From contig JAXYYF010000101.1 in assembly GCA_037419475.1 (NCBI GenBank), forward strand, positions 1 to 64,000: a stretch of 64,000 bases of DNA. The letters run 5' to 3'. The notes beneath the pieces were generated by a model. That model was not told where the DNA came from. It made no database searches and saw only the letters and a program-made list of their open reading frames with translations. Numbering within the stretch: position 1 is the stretch's first letter; each line of letters begins with the position of its first letter. The position numbers and the translations under genes were made by a program. Below, piece by piece: positions 8,671-16,983 of the stretch. The DNA comes from Hominicoprocola sp037419475 (GTDB taxonomy: Bacteria > Bacillota > Clostridia > Oscillospirales > Oscillospiraceae).

Positions 8671-9930
8671 TTAGCCGAAGAGCGACATGAGAACACCGGC
8701 CGCGATCGCGGAGCCGATAACGCCGGCCACGTTCGGGCCCATGGCGTGCATCAGCAGGAAGTTCGCGGGATTCTCCTTCTGACCGACGACCTGAGAGACA
8801 CGCGCCGCCATCGGGACGGCGGAAACGCCGGCGGAACCGATGAGGGGGTTGATCTTCTCCTTGAGGAACAGGTTCATGAGCTTGGCAAGCAGAACGCCGC
8901 CAGCGGTGCCGAAGCCGAAGGCCACGACGCCCATGCACATGATCTCGATGGTCTGGAGGGAGAGGAAGGTGGTGGCCGTCGCCGTCGCGCCGACGGTGAA
9001 GCCGAGGAAGATGGTGACGATATTCATCAGCTCGTTGCCGGCCGTCTTCTGGAGACGATCGACCACGCCGGACTCCTTAAAGAGGTTGCCGAGCATAAGG
9101 CAGGCAATCAGAGGAGCGGCGGAGGGAACGAGCAGCGCCACGAACACAGTGATCATAATGGGGAAGATGATCTTCTCGCGCTTGCTGACCTGACGCAGCG
9201 GCTTCATGACGATCTTACGCTCTTCCTTGGTGGTCAGGGCCTTCATGATGGGCGGCTGAATGACCGGAACGAGCGCCATGTAGGAGTACGCAGCAACGGC
9301 GATGGGGCCGAGCAGTTCAGGAGCGAGACGGGAGGTGACGAAGATCGCCGTCGGGCCGTCTGCACCACCGATGATACCGATGGAGGAGGACTGCTGCGGG
9401 GTGAAGCCGAGGAACTGCGTGCCGACATAGGTCATGAAGATACCAAGCTGGGCGGCAGCGCCGAGCAGAAGGCTCTTGGGATTGGCGATCAGGGGGCCGA
9501 AGTCGGTCATCGTGCCGACGCCCATGAAAATCAGGCAGGGGTAGATGCCGAGCTTGACGCCCAGATACAGAACGTCGAGCAGACCGAGCGTGACCGTATC
9601 ACCGGGCGCCCATGCCGAAAGCACTGCATCTGATACGCCGGACGAGGCCATCTCCGTCAGGAACTCCTGCGTGATGGGACTTCCGCCGAACAGATCCCAG
9701 TGGACGTGTCCGCCCGCGAACAGGATCTCGTGGAACATATCCGCGCCGGGCAGGTTGGTGCACAGCATACCGAAGGCGATGGGCAGGAGCAACAGAGGCT
9801 CGAAGCCCTTCACGATGGCCAGATAGAGCAGGACAAAGGAAATGGCGATCATGATGAGACATTTCCAATTGCCTTCCTGACCGAACAGATAGAAACCGGT
9901 CTGCCGCGCGAAATTGAGAATAGCATCCAT
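8671..9930 (-). CDS. gcdB: Glutaconyl-CoA decarboxylase subunit beta, sodium-translocating carboxybiotin decarboxylase
   Basis: A 419-residue polytopic membrane protein of the OadB/GcdB/MmdB family. It decarboxylates carboxybiotin on GcdC and couples this to sodium export. Hydrophobic helices run throughout. The family signature GGADGPTAIFVTSR sits at 188-201, with the conserved Asp191 known from the oxaloacetate decarboxylase homologue to be needed for sodium transport. The length matches the family, which lacks other close relatives of similar topology. The gene is third in gcdD-gcdC-gcdB, 47 bases after gcdC, and a terminator follows. The glutaconyl-CoA assignment, rather than oxaloacetate or methylmalonyl-CoA, comes from the linked gcdA and hgd genes. 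Confidence 0.93.
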   Translation of the reverse strand: MDAILNFARQTGFYLFGQEGNWKCLIMIAISFVLLYLAIVKGFEPLLLLPIAFGMLCTNLPGADMFHEILFAGGHVHWDLFGGSPITQEFLTEMASSGVSDAVLSAWAPGDTVTLGLLDVLYLGVKLGIYPCLIFMGVGTMTDFGPLIANPKSLLLGAAAQLGIFMTYVGTQFLGFTPQQSSSIGIIGGADGPTAIFVTSRLAPELLGPIAVAAYSYMALVPVIQPPIMKALTTKEERKIVMKPLRQVSKREKIIFPIMITVFVALLVPSAAPLIACLMLGNLFKESGVVDRLQKTAGNELMNIVTIFLGFTVGATATATTFLSLQTIEIMCMGVVAFGFGTAGGVLLAKLMNLFLKEKINPLIGSAGVSAVPMAARVSQVVGQKENPANFLLMHAMGPNVAGVIGSAIAAGVLMSLFG

Positions 9931-9977
9931 TTATTTCTGGTTTCCTTTCACAGTTTTTTCAAGGATGTGCCTTTGTC

Positions 9978-10391
9978 TCAGCCGATGACGCACAGAACGT
10001 CGCCGGGGTTGACGGCAGCGCCCTTGGCAACTGCGACGGACTTGATGGTGCCGGCCGCGGGGGCAAAGATCTCGTTCTCCATCTTCATGGCCTCGAGGAT
10101 GAAGAGCAGATCGCCGGCGGCGACGGTCTGACCGGCGGAAACCTTGACGTCAAGGATGGTGCCGGGCATGGGGCTGGTCACGGTCTCGCCGGAGCCGGCG
10201 GGAGCGGCAGCCGGAGCAGCGGCCTTGGGAGCGGCAGCCGGAGCGGGAGCAGCGGCAGGAGCGGCGGCGCGGGCCACAGGAGCGGCAGCGGCGCGGGAGA
10301 CAGGGGCGGAAGCCATGCGGCCGCCGGCAGCGGACTCGACGGTAACTTCGTAGGCGGTGCCGTTAACGGTGACAGTATACTGCTTAGTCAT
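9978..10391 (-). CDS. gcdC: Glutaconyl-CoA decarboxylase subunit gamma (biotin carrier)
   Basis: A 137-residue biotin carrier that shuttles CO2 from GcdA to GcdB. The C-terminal biotinyl domain (about 70-137) carries EAMKMEN, with Lys103 the biotinylation site. Residues 25-68 are a very Ala/Pro-rich flexible linker typical of sodium-pump carriers. The short N-terminus (MTKQYTVTVNGTAYEV) matches the family. AGGAGAG precedes the ATG. It lies between gcdD and gcdB and is expected to be cotranscribed with them. Confidence 0.93.
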   Translation of the reverse strand: MTKQYTVTVNGTAYEVTVESAAGGRMASAPVSRAAAAPVARAAAPAAAPAPAAAPKAAAPAAAPAGSGETVTSPMPGTILDVKVSAGQTVAAGDLLFILEAMKMENEIFAPAAGTIKSVAVAKGAAVNPGDVLCVIG

Positions 10392-10413
10392 GATGTTTTC
10401 TCTCCTAAAAAAA

Positions 10414-10689
10414 TTAGATTTTGTTGATGCTGGTGATCTGCATGCGGGAAGCGCTGGGGCCGAGATCCTCGGTCACAGCCGCGATGATGGCCGCGAGAAC
10501 CTCCTGCTCCTTGGCGGTGTTGACCACGGGAGCGGCAGGGGCGGAAGCCGGTGCAGCGGCGGGAGCCGGGGCGGGCTTGGCACTGTTCTTGAGCAGCGAT
10601 CCCATAATCATCGTGAGGAAGATAATGCAGATCAGGCCGAAAAACACAGTACCGATACCCATCAGGGTGACGAAAAGCGGACTGTACAT
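10414..10689 (-). CDS. gcdD: Glutaconyl-CoA decarboxylase subunit delta (OadG-like anchor)
   Basis: A 91-residue small subunit of the sodium-pump decarboxylase. One N-terminal transmembrane helix (about 5-28) is followed by an Ala/Pro-rich stretch and a short conserved C-terminal segment (EVLAAIIAAVTEDLG). Subunits of this type hold the carboxyltransferase on the membrane-bound beta subunit. AAGGAG precedes the start and the gene has its own promoter at 10720-10748, making it first in the gcdD-gcdC-gcdB unit. Confidence 0.88.
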   Translation of the reverse strand: MYSPLFVTLMGIGTVFFGLICIIFLTMIMGSLLKNSAKPAPAPAAAPASAPAAPVVNTAKEQEVLAAIIAAVTEDLGPSASRMQITSINKI

Positions 10690-10719
10690 AGATTCTCCTT
10701 ATCCCTTTCGTTAGAGTGG

Positions 10720-10748
10720 ATTATATGCAATACGCCGTGAAATTGCAA
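10720..10748 (-). promoter_or_regulatory. Internal promoter of gcdD-gcdC-gcdB
   Basis: Minus strand TTGCAA, 17 bases, TATAAT (-10 at 10720-10725, -35 at 10743-10748). It would let the sodium-pump genes be expressed apart from the upstream hgd genes. Confidence 0.65.
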
Positions 10749-10769
10749 CAGCGTGGATGCAAACCTTTA

Positions 10770-10828
10770 CGTCGTCTGAACGACGGATGCGGTGCCGGAG
10801 GGGCCTTCTCCCCGCCTCTCCGGCGCCG
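10770..10828 (-). terminator. Two hairpins between hgdB and gcdD
   Basis: One GC-rich stem (10790-10800 with 10818-10828) and one small perfect stem (10770-10775 with 10780-10785). Neither has a U-run, so they may attenuate transcription or protect the hgdB mRNA 3' end rather than terminate fully. Confidence 0.45.
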
Positions 10829-10838
10829 CGGTCATTTT

Positions 10839-11984
10839 TTACTGCATGGACAGAACGTCGGCAAAGGCCTGAATGGCGGTAGCCGCCTGACCGAAGTCGC
10901 GCATCTGCTGGTCGACGCCGAGCTTGATGAAGGGGATGCCGGCGGCGTCAAGCGCGCGCTTGAGGTAGGGGAACTCCATCTCCTCGGGGTCGCAGAACTG
11001 CTGCATGAAGAGCACAAGACCCTGCGCGCCGGATTCCTTGACCATGTTGGCCACGAATTCGCCGCGGCGGTTCTTGCTCGACTGCGGATCGTAGAGCAGC
11101 ACATCGTAATCGGTGTTGGTAAACTGTTCGACAAGGGCCATCATCGGATCGCCCTCCTCGCTCGCGTCGGTGCGGAACGCACGGGACTCGTGCGCGACGT
11201 CGTCGGCGGCGATGGCAACATTGTTGTCCTTGAAGATCTTGAGCAGCGCGGGATTGTCGCAGATGATGCCGGAAGTGACGACCTTCACGCCGTTCCACTT
11301 TGCTTCGGGCAGAGCCTTGAGCTCGGCGTTGAGGGCTTCGAGCTTTTCGGTGTACTCGGCCTTATCCATGAACCATGCAGCCTTGAGCACGGCGGAGCGC
11401 ATGATCGGATCGATCACGTCGCAGTGCGCGGAGGCGAGCTTGACAAACTCACGGCGGGCGGCGCGGGACTTGTTGTAGACCTTGATGGCCGCGGCGATGT
11501 CCTCGCTCTTAATCTCATGACCGGCGATCTTCTCGAGGCCAGCCTTGACATCATTGTACTGATCCATGCAGAACTGCTTGCCCCAGTCGGCAAAGCGGTT
11601 CTGGGGATGGGCGAGGAAGATGCAGGGCAGCTTCTCGCTCATGGCGACGCGGATGTTCTGGCTCATGGGACGCAGCGTATCACAGATGGTCGGGGTGATG
11701 ACGCCGTCGAGCAGATCCATCGTGCCGTCGAGCAGCATCTCGAGGTCGAGCTGGGCGATGGTGCAGTAGAAGGTCGCGCAGTATTCCTTGGCGCGCTGGA
11801 TGGTCTTGTTGTTGCTGCCCCACATGCCGAACGGCATCATGCCGGCAGCATAGACCAGCTCCTCAGGAGCATAGTAGGGCATCACGCCGATGCACTTCTT
11901 GCCGGCGGCCTTGTAGGCCTTGAGCTGGCCCTTGGGATCCGCGGCGACGGCGGAAAATTCATTTACGATAGCTTCGATACTCAT
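10839..11984 (-). CDS. hgdB: 2-Hydroxyglutaryl-CoA dehydratase subunit beta
   Basis: A 381-residue subunit of the oxygen-sensitive iron-sulfur dehydratase that converts (R)-2-hydroxyglutaryl-CoA to (E)-glutaconyl-CoA by ketyl-radical chemistry. It closely matches, as I recall it, the Acidaminococcus fermentans protein along its length. Recognisable segments are YYAPEELVYAAGMMPFGMWG, EYCATFYCTIAQ, CDTLRPMSQN and FMQQFCDPEEMEFPYLK. Cysteines in these segments would ligate the [4Fe-4S] cluster. The gene starts 14 bases after hgdA with AAGGAGG in the gap. Confidence 0.95.
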   Translation of the reverse strand: MSIEAIVNEFSAVAADPKGQLKAYKAAGKKCIGVMPYYAPEELVYAAGMMPFGMWGSNNKTIQRAKEYCATFYCTIAQLDLEMLLDGTMDLLDGVITPTICDTLRPMSQNIRVAMSEKLPCIFLAHPQNRFADWGKQFCMDQYNDVKAGLEKIAGHEIKSEDIAAAIKVYNKSRAARREFVKLASAHCDVIDPIMRSAVLKAAWFMDKAEYTEKLEALNAELKALPEAKWNGVKVVTSGIICDNPALLKIFKDNNVAIAADDVAHESRAFRTDASEEGDPMMALVEQFTNTDYDVLLYDPQSSKNRRGEFVANMVKESGAQGLVLFMQQFCDPEEMEFPYLKRALDAAGIPFIKLGVDQQMRDFGQAATAIQAFADVLSMQ

Positions 11985-11998
11985 TTTTCGCGCCCTCC

Positions 11999-13444
11999 TT
12001 AATCTTTCTTGTTGGCGTCCATCGCCTCAACAAGGCCTTGCACGCGGGTGGCATACTGCGCCTCGTTGAAGTTGCGCGGGTCGGCCTGGTCGCCGTCAAA
12101 GCCGGCGCACGGCACGCCGAGATCCTTGGTGAAGCGGCGCTGCATCTCAGCCATGTAGCCGCTCCAGGGCTTGCAGGAACGGTTGTAGTGGACGAGCACG
12201 CCGTCGACCTTATTGTCGCGGCAGATGCCCTCACGCCAGGCAACGCCCTGCTCAATGCAGACGGAGTTGGGCGCCTTATAATATGCACGCGCCATCTCGT
12301 CCATGTTGTTGTAAACAAAGCCGAACGCGGGCGCATAGACGACGGCGGTGACGTTCACGCCGTTCTCCTTGAGGGGCTTGAAGAGGTTCGGGAGCTTCGG
12401 CCAGCAGGGGATGCCCTCGAACATGACACGGTACTTCTCGGGGAAGGGCAGCGTGGAGGTGCCTTCCTTGATGTTCTTCTCCAGATCCTGCGCAAGCAGC
12501 TCGAAAGCGTCGGCCGCAGCTTCCTTGCCGCGGGCGGTGACGACGTCGGCCATGTGGTTGAACAGGTCAAAGCCGCTCATGGGCGCGGGCTTGTACTGGA
12601 GGTAATCGCAGACCTTCAGCCAGTTCTGCGCGGTGCGATTGGCGTGCTTGCAGGCATCCTCGAATTTCTTCTCATCGAACTTCTTGCCGGTGAGCTTCTC
12701 AAGCTCATGGATGGCGTTGTCAAACTGCGCGCGGACATACTTGACCGCGGAGTCGCTGACCTCAACGGTGTTGTTGTAGGGGATGTCGACCATGATGAGT
12801 GGAATGTTGCACATACGGGCGATATTCTCATACCACTTGGTCATGCAGTTGCAGATGTTGTTGCAGCACAGAACGAAGTCGGGCTGGGGAATGCGCATCT
12901 GCTTGTAGGGCTTGATTGCCTCACGGCGGAAGTTCTTGTAGGCGATCTCCTTCTCGGTGGTCTCGGGCAGAGCCTCGATCTCATAGATATCGTCAAGCAC
13001 CGTGTAGGGCACCTGCGTCTTGGGATCCTTCTTGGGCTTGCCTGTCTCGGGATCGATGACGACGTTGCCGTTTTCGTCCTTGAGGGGCTTGCCGCTCTTG
13101 GGATCGATGATGAACTCGAGCGTCTCAGGGTCGAACTTGCGGCTGGCGCGCTTGCCGGCGGCATAGGCGAGGGAAATGCGGGCGTAGCCGCAGATATCGT
13201 TATCGAAGCCGAGATCCTCGGCGGCCTGACACATGATCTCGCCGTCGCGCTGGGCGGCAATGCCGGCAGCCTGATTTTCAGGGTACATTACATTGAGGTC
13301 AAAGGCCTCTGCCAGCTCGCAGGGGAACTTGGAGCTGGACCAGCCGACGAGCTTGCCCTGCTTTTTTGCTTCGCGGGCGTCGGCATAGACGTCGTCGACG
13401 ACCTTACGAAGGGCGAGGACGCCGGGACTTACTTGTTTAGCCAT
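11999..13444 (-). CDS. hgdA: 2-Hydroxyglutaryl-CoA dehydratase subunit alpha
   Basis: A 481-residue partner of HgdB; the heterodimer holds the catalytic [4Fe-4S] cluster(s). Diagnostic stretches are GWSSSKFPCELAE, NDICGYARISLAYAAG, FVLCCNNICNCMTKWYE and HYNRSCKPWSGYM. Residues about 108-145 contain a charged, locally repetitive hairpin (two copies of an IDP.(S/T)GKP motif), which I take to be a family feature rather than an insertion. The unit order hgdC-hgdA-hgdB is the classical one, giving the activator before the component it reduces. Confidence 0.95.
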   Translation of the reverse strand: MAKQVSPGVLALRKVVDDVYADAREAKKQGKLVGWSSSKFPCELAEAFDLNVMYPENQAAGIAAQRDGEIMCQAAEDLGFDNDICGYARISLAYAAGKRASRKFDPETLEFIIDPKSGKPLKDENGNVVIDPETGKPKKDPKTQVPYTVLDDIYEIEALPETTEKEIAYKNFRREAIKPYKQMRIPQPDFVLCCNNICNCMTKWYENIARMCNIPLIMVDIPYNNTVEVSDSAVKYVRAQFDNAIHELEKLTGKKFDEKKFEDACKHANRTAQNWLKVCDYLQYKPAPMSGFDLFNHMADVVTARGKEAAADAFELLAQDLEKNIKEGTSTLPFPEKYRVMFEGIPCWPKLPNLFKPLKENGVNVTAVVYAPAFGFVYNNMDEMARAYYKAPNSVCIEQGVAWREGICRDNKVDGVLVHYNRSCKPWSGYMAEMQRRFTKDLGVPCAGFDGDQADPRNFNEAQYATRVQGLVEAMDANKKD

Positions 13445-13493
13445 TTTATATCATCCTCCGAATGAAATATCATAACTATGTGAATGGGACGGT

Positions 13494-14291
13494 TTACTTG
13501 GAAGAGCTGCTGCGCAGAGCCTTGCCGTATGCAAACAGCGCCGCGCCGAGCGCACCGTTGTACTGCGTGAGCGGAGATGTGTGGATCTCATGGCCGAGCT
13601 GATTCTCCAGCGCCTTGACGATGCCGTGGTTCTGTGCCACGCCGCCGGTCATGACGACCTGATCGCGCACGCCGATGCGGTTGCACAGGCCGCTCACGCG
13701 GCCGGCCACCGAGCGGTGGATGCCGGCAATGATGTCGCACTTGTCGGTCCCCATCGCAAGCTGCGAGATGACCTCGCTCTCGGCAAAGACCGTGCAGGTC
13801 GAGCTGATGCCGATCTCCTTGGTGGACTTGTCGCCGAGGTCGCCGAGGTCCTCGACCCTGACCTCCAGCACGCGGGCCATGACGTCGAGGAAGCGCCCCG
13901 TACCGGCGGCGCACTTGTCGTTCATGACAAAGTTCTTCATCATGCCGTTCTCGATCTCAATGACCTTCACGTCCTGTCCGCCGATGTCCACGACTGTGCG
14001 GACGGCCGGAAACAGGAAAGTCGCGCCCTTGGCATGGCAGGAGAGCTCGCTCATCTGCATGTCGGCAAGCCCCTCGAGCGAATTGCGCCCATAGCCTGTG
14101 GCAAGGACGAAATCCATCTGCTCACGCGTCATCTTCGCGCCGTCGAGCACCTCGGCGATCGCACGGGCCGGGCCGGACGTGCCGGTGCCGACCGGTACAA
14201 GGGACTTGGAAACGATCTCTTTTCCGTCTTTGAGGATCACGCATTTCGACGCGGTGGAGCCCACGTCAATGCCCATGGTGTAAATGCTCAT
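13494..14291 (-). CDS. hgdC: 2-Hydroxyglutaryl-CoA dehydratase activator (ATP-dependent activase)
   Basis: A 265-residue homodimeric ASKHA-fold ATPase that fires a low-potential electron into HgdAB with ATP hydrolysis. The phosphate-binding motif GIDVGSTASKC (7-17) and a second glycine-rich block VDIGGQDVKVI (101-111) are clear. Cys127 (DKCAAGTG) and Cys166 (SSTCTVFAESE) sit at the same numbers as the two cysteines that bridge the single [4Fe-4S] cluster in the A. fermentans activator. A GC-rich hairpin (about 14320-14345) occupies the gap after gcdA and may tune expression. Confidence 0.96.
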   Translation of the reverse strand: MSIYTMGIDVGSTASKCVILKDGKEIVSKSLVPVGTGTSGPARAIAEVLDGAKMTREQMDFVLATGYGRNSLEGLADMQMSELSCHAKGATFLFPAVRTVVDIGGQDVKVIEIENGMMKNFVMNDKCAAGTGRFLDVMARVLEVRVEDLGDLGDKSTKEIGISSTCTVFAESEVISQLAMGTDKCDIIAGIHRSVAGRVSGLCNRIGVRDQVVMTGGVAQNHGIVKALENQLGHEIHTSPLTQYNGALGAALFAYGKALRSSSSK

Positions 14292-14356
14292 AATCGATAA
14301 AGCCTCGCAGAGTCTCGCGCCGCGCGCGGCTTACGCCGCGCGCAGGCTGCTGTATT

Positions 14357-16126
14357 TTAGTGCTGGTTGAGGTTGTCGTAATCGCGGATCACGCGCGGGA
14401 GCAACATCTGGTGGAATGGGCAGATGCTCTCGGGATTCTGATAGCAGGCATTGGCAAAGGCCTGAATATAGGCGCGCATGTCGTTCATGTCGACGATCTC
14501 GTCGGTCAGGCCAGCCTTGGCGCAGAACTTCGGGCTGGACTTCTTGGCGTAGTCCTGAATCAGCTCGTTCATCTTGTCGATGGTGGGCTGGAGATCCTTG
14601 CCGGCCTTCTCGTCCTTCACGAGACGGCGGGCATACATGGCGGCCGCAGCAGTCTCGCCGTGCATGACGTAGATCTCGGTGGTAGCGGTGCCGATGGAGA
14701 AGGCGTTGGTGTCGTTGCCCTGCGGGCCGCCGAGGACATAGTGCGCCGCAGCGGTGCCCTTGCGGAGCGTGATCTCCATCATCGGCAGGTCGCTCGACTG
14801 GATGGAGTAAATGAGGCTCTGGCCAAGGCCGAGGAGCTCAGCACGCTCAGCGTCGTTGCCGACGTCGATACCGGTGGTATCCTGGATCCACAGCATCGGG
14901 ATGCGGTCGCGGGCGCAGAGGGTGACAAACTCGTTCATCTTGATGAGGCCCTGACGGTACAGCTTGCCGCCGACGCCCATCGCCTGACCGTAGGTTGCCA
15001 TCTTGTACTCGGGATAATTCATCAGCATGCCCTGTGCGTTGGCGACAACGCCGACAAGCAGACCGTCGATCTTGGCAAGGCCGGTGATCATCTCGGGGCC
15101 GTAGCCATGCTTGAACTCCATGAACTCGGAGCCGTCGAGCAGGCGGGCCATAACATCGTACATATCGTAGCTGCGCTTCTGGTTGAAGGGCACGATGGAG
15201 TACAGGTCGTTCGCGTCGAACAGGGGCTCCTTGGGATCGTCCACACGGAAGAACTCAGGATCGTAGGCGGGGAGCATATCCATATACTTGCGGATACCGC
15301 TCAGAACGCCCTCTTCATCGCAGTAGACCTCACGGAAGAAGCCGGTCTCGTTGTAGTGGATGGAAACGGTGCCCGGGATGTCGGTCTTGAGGTTCTTCTG
15401 CGCCTGAATGAGCGCCTCGGCCGCTTCCTTGTCCACATGGCCCTTGGGGCTCATGCCGCCGACGATGCCGGCGCCGCCGACTGCCATGTTGGCGTCCTCA
15501 TGCGCGATGAGGATGGTGGGGCTGATGGAGTGATAGCCGCCGCCGGCGGGGTTGGTGCCATAGATGCCGACGATGACGGGAATGCCCATCTGGTTGAGCT
15601 CGCTGTTGCGATAGAACGGCGTACCGCCGCCGCGGCGGTTGGGGTAAACCTTCTCCTGCTCGTCGAGCTTAACGCCGGAGCAGTTGAGGACGTAGACCAG
15701 AGGAATGCGCAGGCGCTTGGCCGTGTCGCTGCCGCGCAGCAGGGCGTCCGCCTGACCGGGGACCCATGCGCCGGCGAGCTTCTTGTTGTCGCTGGCGATG
15801 ATGACGGCCCACTTGCCGTCGATACGGCCGAGGCCCTTGACGATGCCGACGCTGCCGTTATCGTTGTCCTGCGGGTTGTAGAGGCTGTTCAGTGGGCACC
15901 AGGTGCCCTCGTCGACCAGTTCCTCAATGCGCTGCATCGCCGTCCACTGGCCGGACTCGTTGAGAGCCTCGGTGCTTTTACCGGCTTCCAGCGCAGCCTC
16001 ACGAATCTCGTGGATCTCCTGCTCTACTTCCTGGATCTGCGCCGCGTTCTCTTCGCTGAAGTGTGCAACTTCCTTACCGATGACGGGCATAGTCTGGAAA
16101 TACGAGGGCATGGAATATTCGCTCAT
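14357..16126 (-). CDS. gcdA: Glutaconyl-CoA decarboxylase subunit alpha (carboxyltransferase)
   Basis: A 589-residue soluble carboxyltransferase that moves the C4 carboxyl of glutaconyl-CoA onto biotin, releasing crotonyl-CoA. It has the two crotonase-fold halves of acyl-CoA carboxyltransferases. The N half has the GGGTPFYRN and AGGGYHSISP oxyanion-type segments. The C half has the IPMLWIQDTTGIDVG and YVLGGPQGNDTNAFS segments. The length matches the Acidaminococcus protein (about 587). GAAGGAG precedes the ATG. It lies between gctB and hgdC, apart from the membrane subunits gcdDCB, as in other glutamate fermenters. Confidence 0.95.
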   Translation of the reverse strand: MSEYSMPSYFQTMPVIGKEVAHFSEENAAQIQEVEQEIHEIREAALEAGKSTEALNESGQWTAMQRIEELVDEGTWCPLNSLYNPQDNDNGSVGIVKGLGRIDGKWAVIIASDNKKLAGAWVPGQADALLRGSDTAKRLRIPLVYVLNCSGVKLDEQEKVYPNRRGGGTPFYRNSELNQMGIPVIVGIYGTNPAGGGYHSISPTILIAHEDANMAVGGAGIVGGMSPKGHVDKEAAEALIQAQKNLKTDIPGTVSIHYNETGFFREVYCDEEGVLSGIRKYMDMLPAYDPEFFRVDDPKEPLFDANDLYSIVPFNQKRSYDMYDVMARLLDGSEFMEFKHGYGPEMITGLAKIDGLLVGVVANAQGMLMNYPEYKMATYGQAMGVGGKLYRQGLIKMNEFVTLCARDRIPMLWIQDTTGIDVGNDAERAELLGLGQSLIYSIQSSDLPMMEITLRKGTAAAHYVLGGPQGNDTNAFSIGTATTEIYVMHGETAAAAMYARRLVKDEKAGKDLQPTIDKMNELIQDYAKKSSPKFCAKAGLTDEIVDMNDMRAYIQAFANACYQNPESICPFHQMLLPRVIRDYDNLNQH

Positions 16127-16158
16127 ATATGTTTCTCCTTCTTATAAAATTGCAAAAA

Positions 16159-16965
16159 TTACTTTTCCTTGGGGACCTTGATAAACGCCTGACCGGGGTC
16201 AATCTCCTCGCGGATGAGACGGATGATCTCGGGAGAGGGGCCTTCCATGAGCTCGGCGCGGGAAACGTCGATCTCAAAGCCGGTGTTCTCCTGCACCATC
16301 TCGGGAGAGGAGAACGGATAGTAGTAAGCGAGGTACATACGCTTGGTCTCCTCGTCAAACTTCATGATGCCGAGGTCGGTGACGACCATCTGGGGGCCGC
16401 GGTTGCCGGGCAGGCCCGCGCGCTCACGTCCGCCGGGGCCGTCCATCCAGCCGCAGGAAGTGATATAGTCAACATGATCCATGAAGCGGCGCTTCTGGTG
16501 CTGCATCATGATGATGGTGTTGCAGTAGGTGGCAATGCCGTTCGCGCCGCCGGAGCCGGTGAAACGGGTGGTGGGCTGAAGATAGTTGCCCTTGCCGAAA
16601 ATGCAGGTGGAGTTGACGTTGCCGTAAGGGTCGATCTGCGCGCCGCCGATGAAGGCAATCATACGGTCCTCATCGTGCAGCCACTCGTTGGCCTCAAAGC
16701 CGACGAAGCGGATGTTGGGCCACTGTACAGCGCAGTGCGCCATGAAACGGTTATCACCCACGCTGCGGGGAACCTCGACCGGGTCGCAGTCCATCAGGCC
16801 GCTCTCCACGATGGGGTGGCAGCTCGGGCAGACCGCGCGCTTGGCAAGAGACGCGCCGATGAGCGGCAGGCCGGTGCCGACGATAACGATCTGGTTCTCC
16901 TTAATGTTCTTGGCAATGGCGTAAGCCTGCATTTCCTGTTTGGTATACTTCGTATAATCAGACAT
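16159..16965 (-). CDS. gctB: Glutaconate CoA-transferase subunit B
   Basis: A 268-residue catalytic subunit that transfers CoA from acetyl-CoA or glutaconyl-CoA to (R)-2-hydroxyglutarate. Glu54 (in PIVESG) falls exactly where the catalytic glutamate is numbered in the A. fermentans beta subunit and would form the glutamyl-CoA thioester. The glycine-rich segments FTGSGGANGI and GPGGRERAGL are typical of family I CoA-transferases. GGAGGG precedes the start, 18 bases after gctA. Confidence 0.95.
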   Translation of the reverse strand: MSDYTKYTKQEMQAYAIAKNIKENQIVIVGTGLPLIGASLAKRAVCPSCHPIVESGLMDCDPVEVPRSVGDNRFMAHCAVQWPNIRFVGFEANEWLHDEDRMIAFIGGAQIDPYGNVNSTCIFGKGNYLQPTTRFTGSGGANGIATYCNTIIMMQHQKRRFMDHVDYITSCGWMDGPGGRERAGLPGNRGPQMVVTDLGIMKFDEETKRMYLAYYYPFSSPEMVQENTGFEIDVSRAELMEGPSPEIIRLIREEIDPGQAFIKVPKEK

Positions 16966-16983
16966 TTCAATAGCCCTCCCTAC

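Noticed and set aside
12990..13130. Insertion in HgdA with repeated IDP-GKP motif
   Set aside because: A similar charged hairpin is, to my recollection, present in the Acidaminococcus protein, so it is a family feature.
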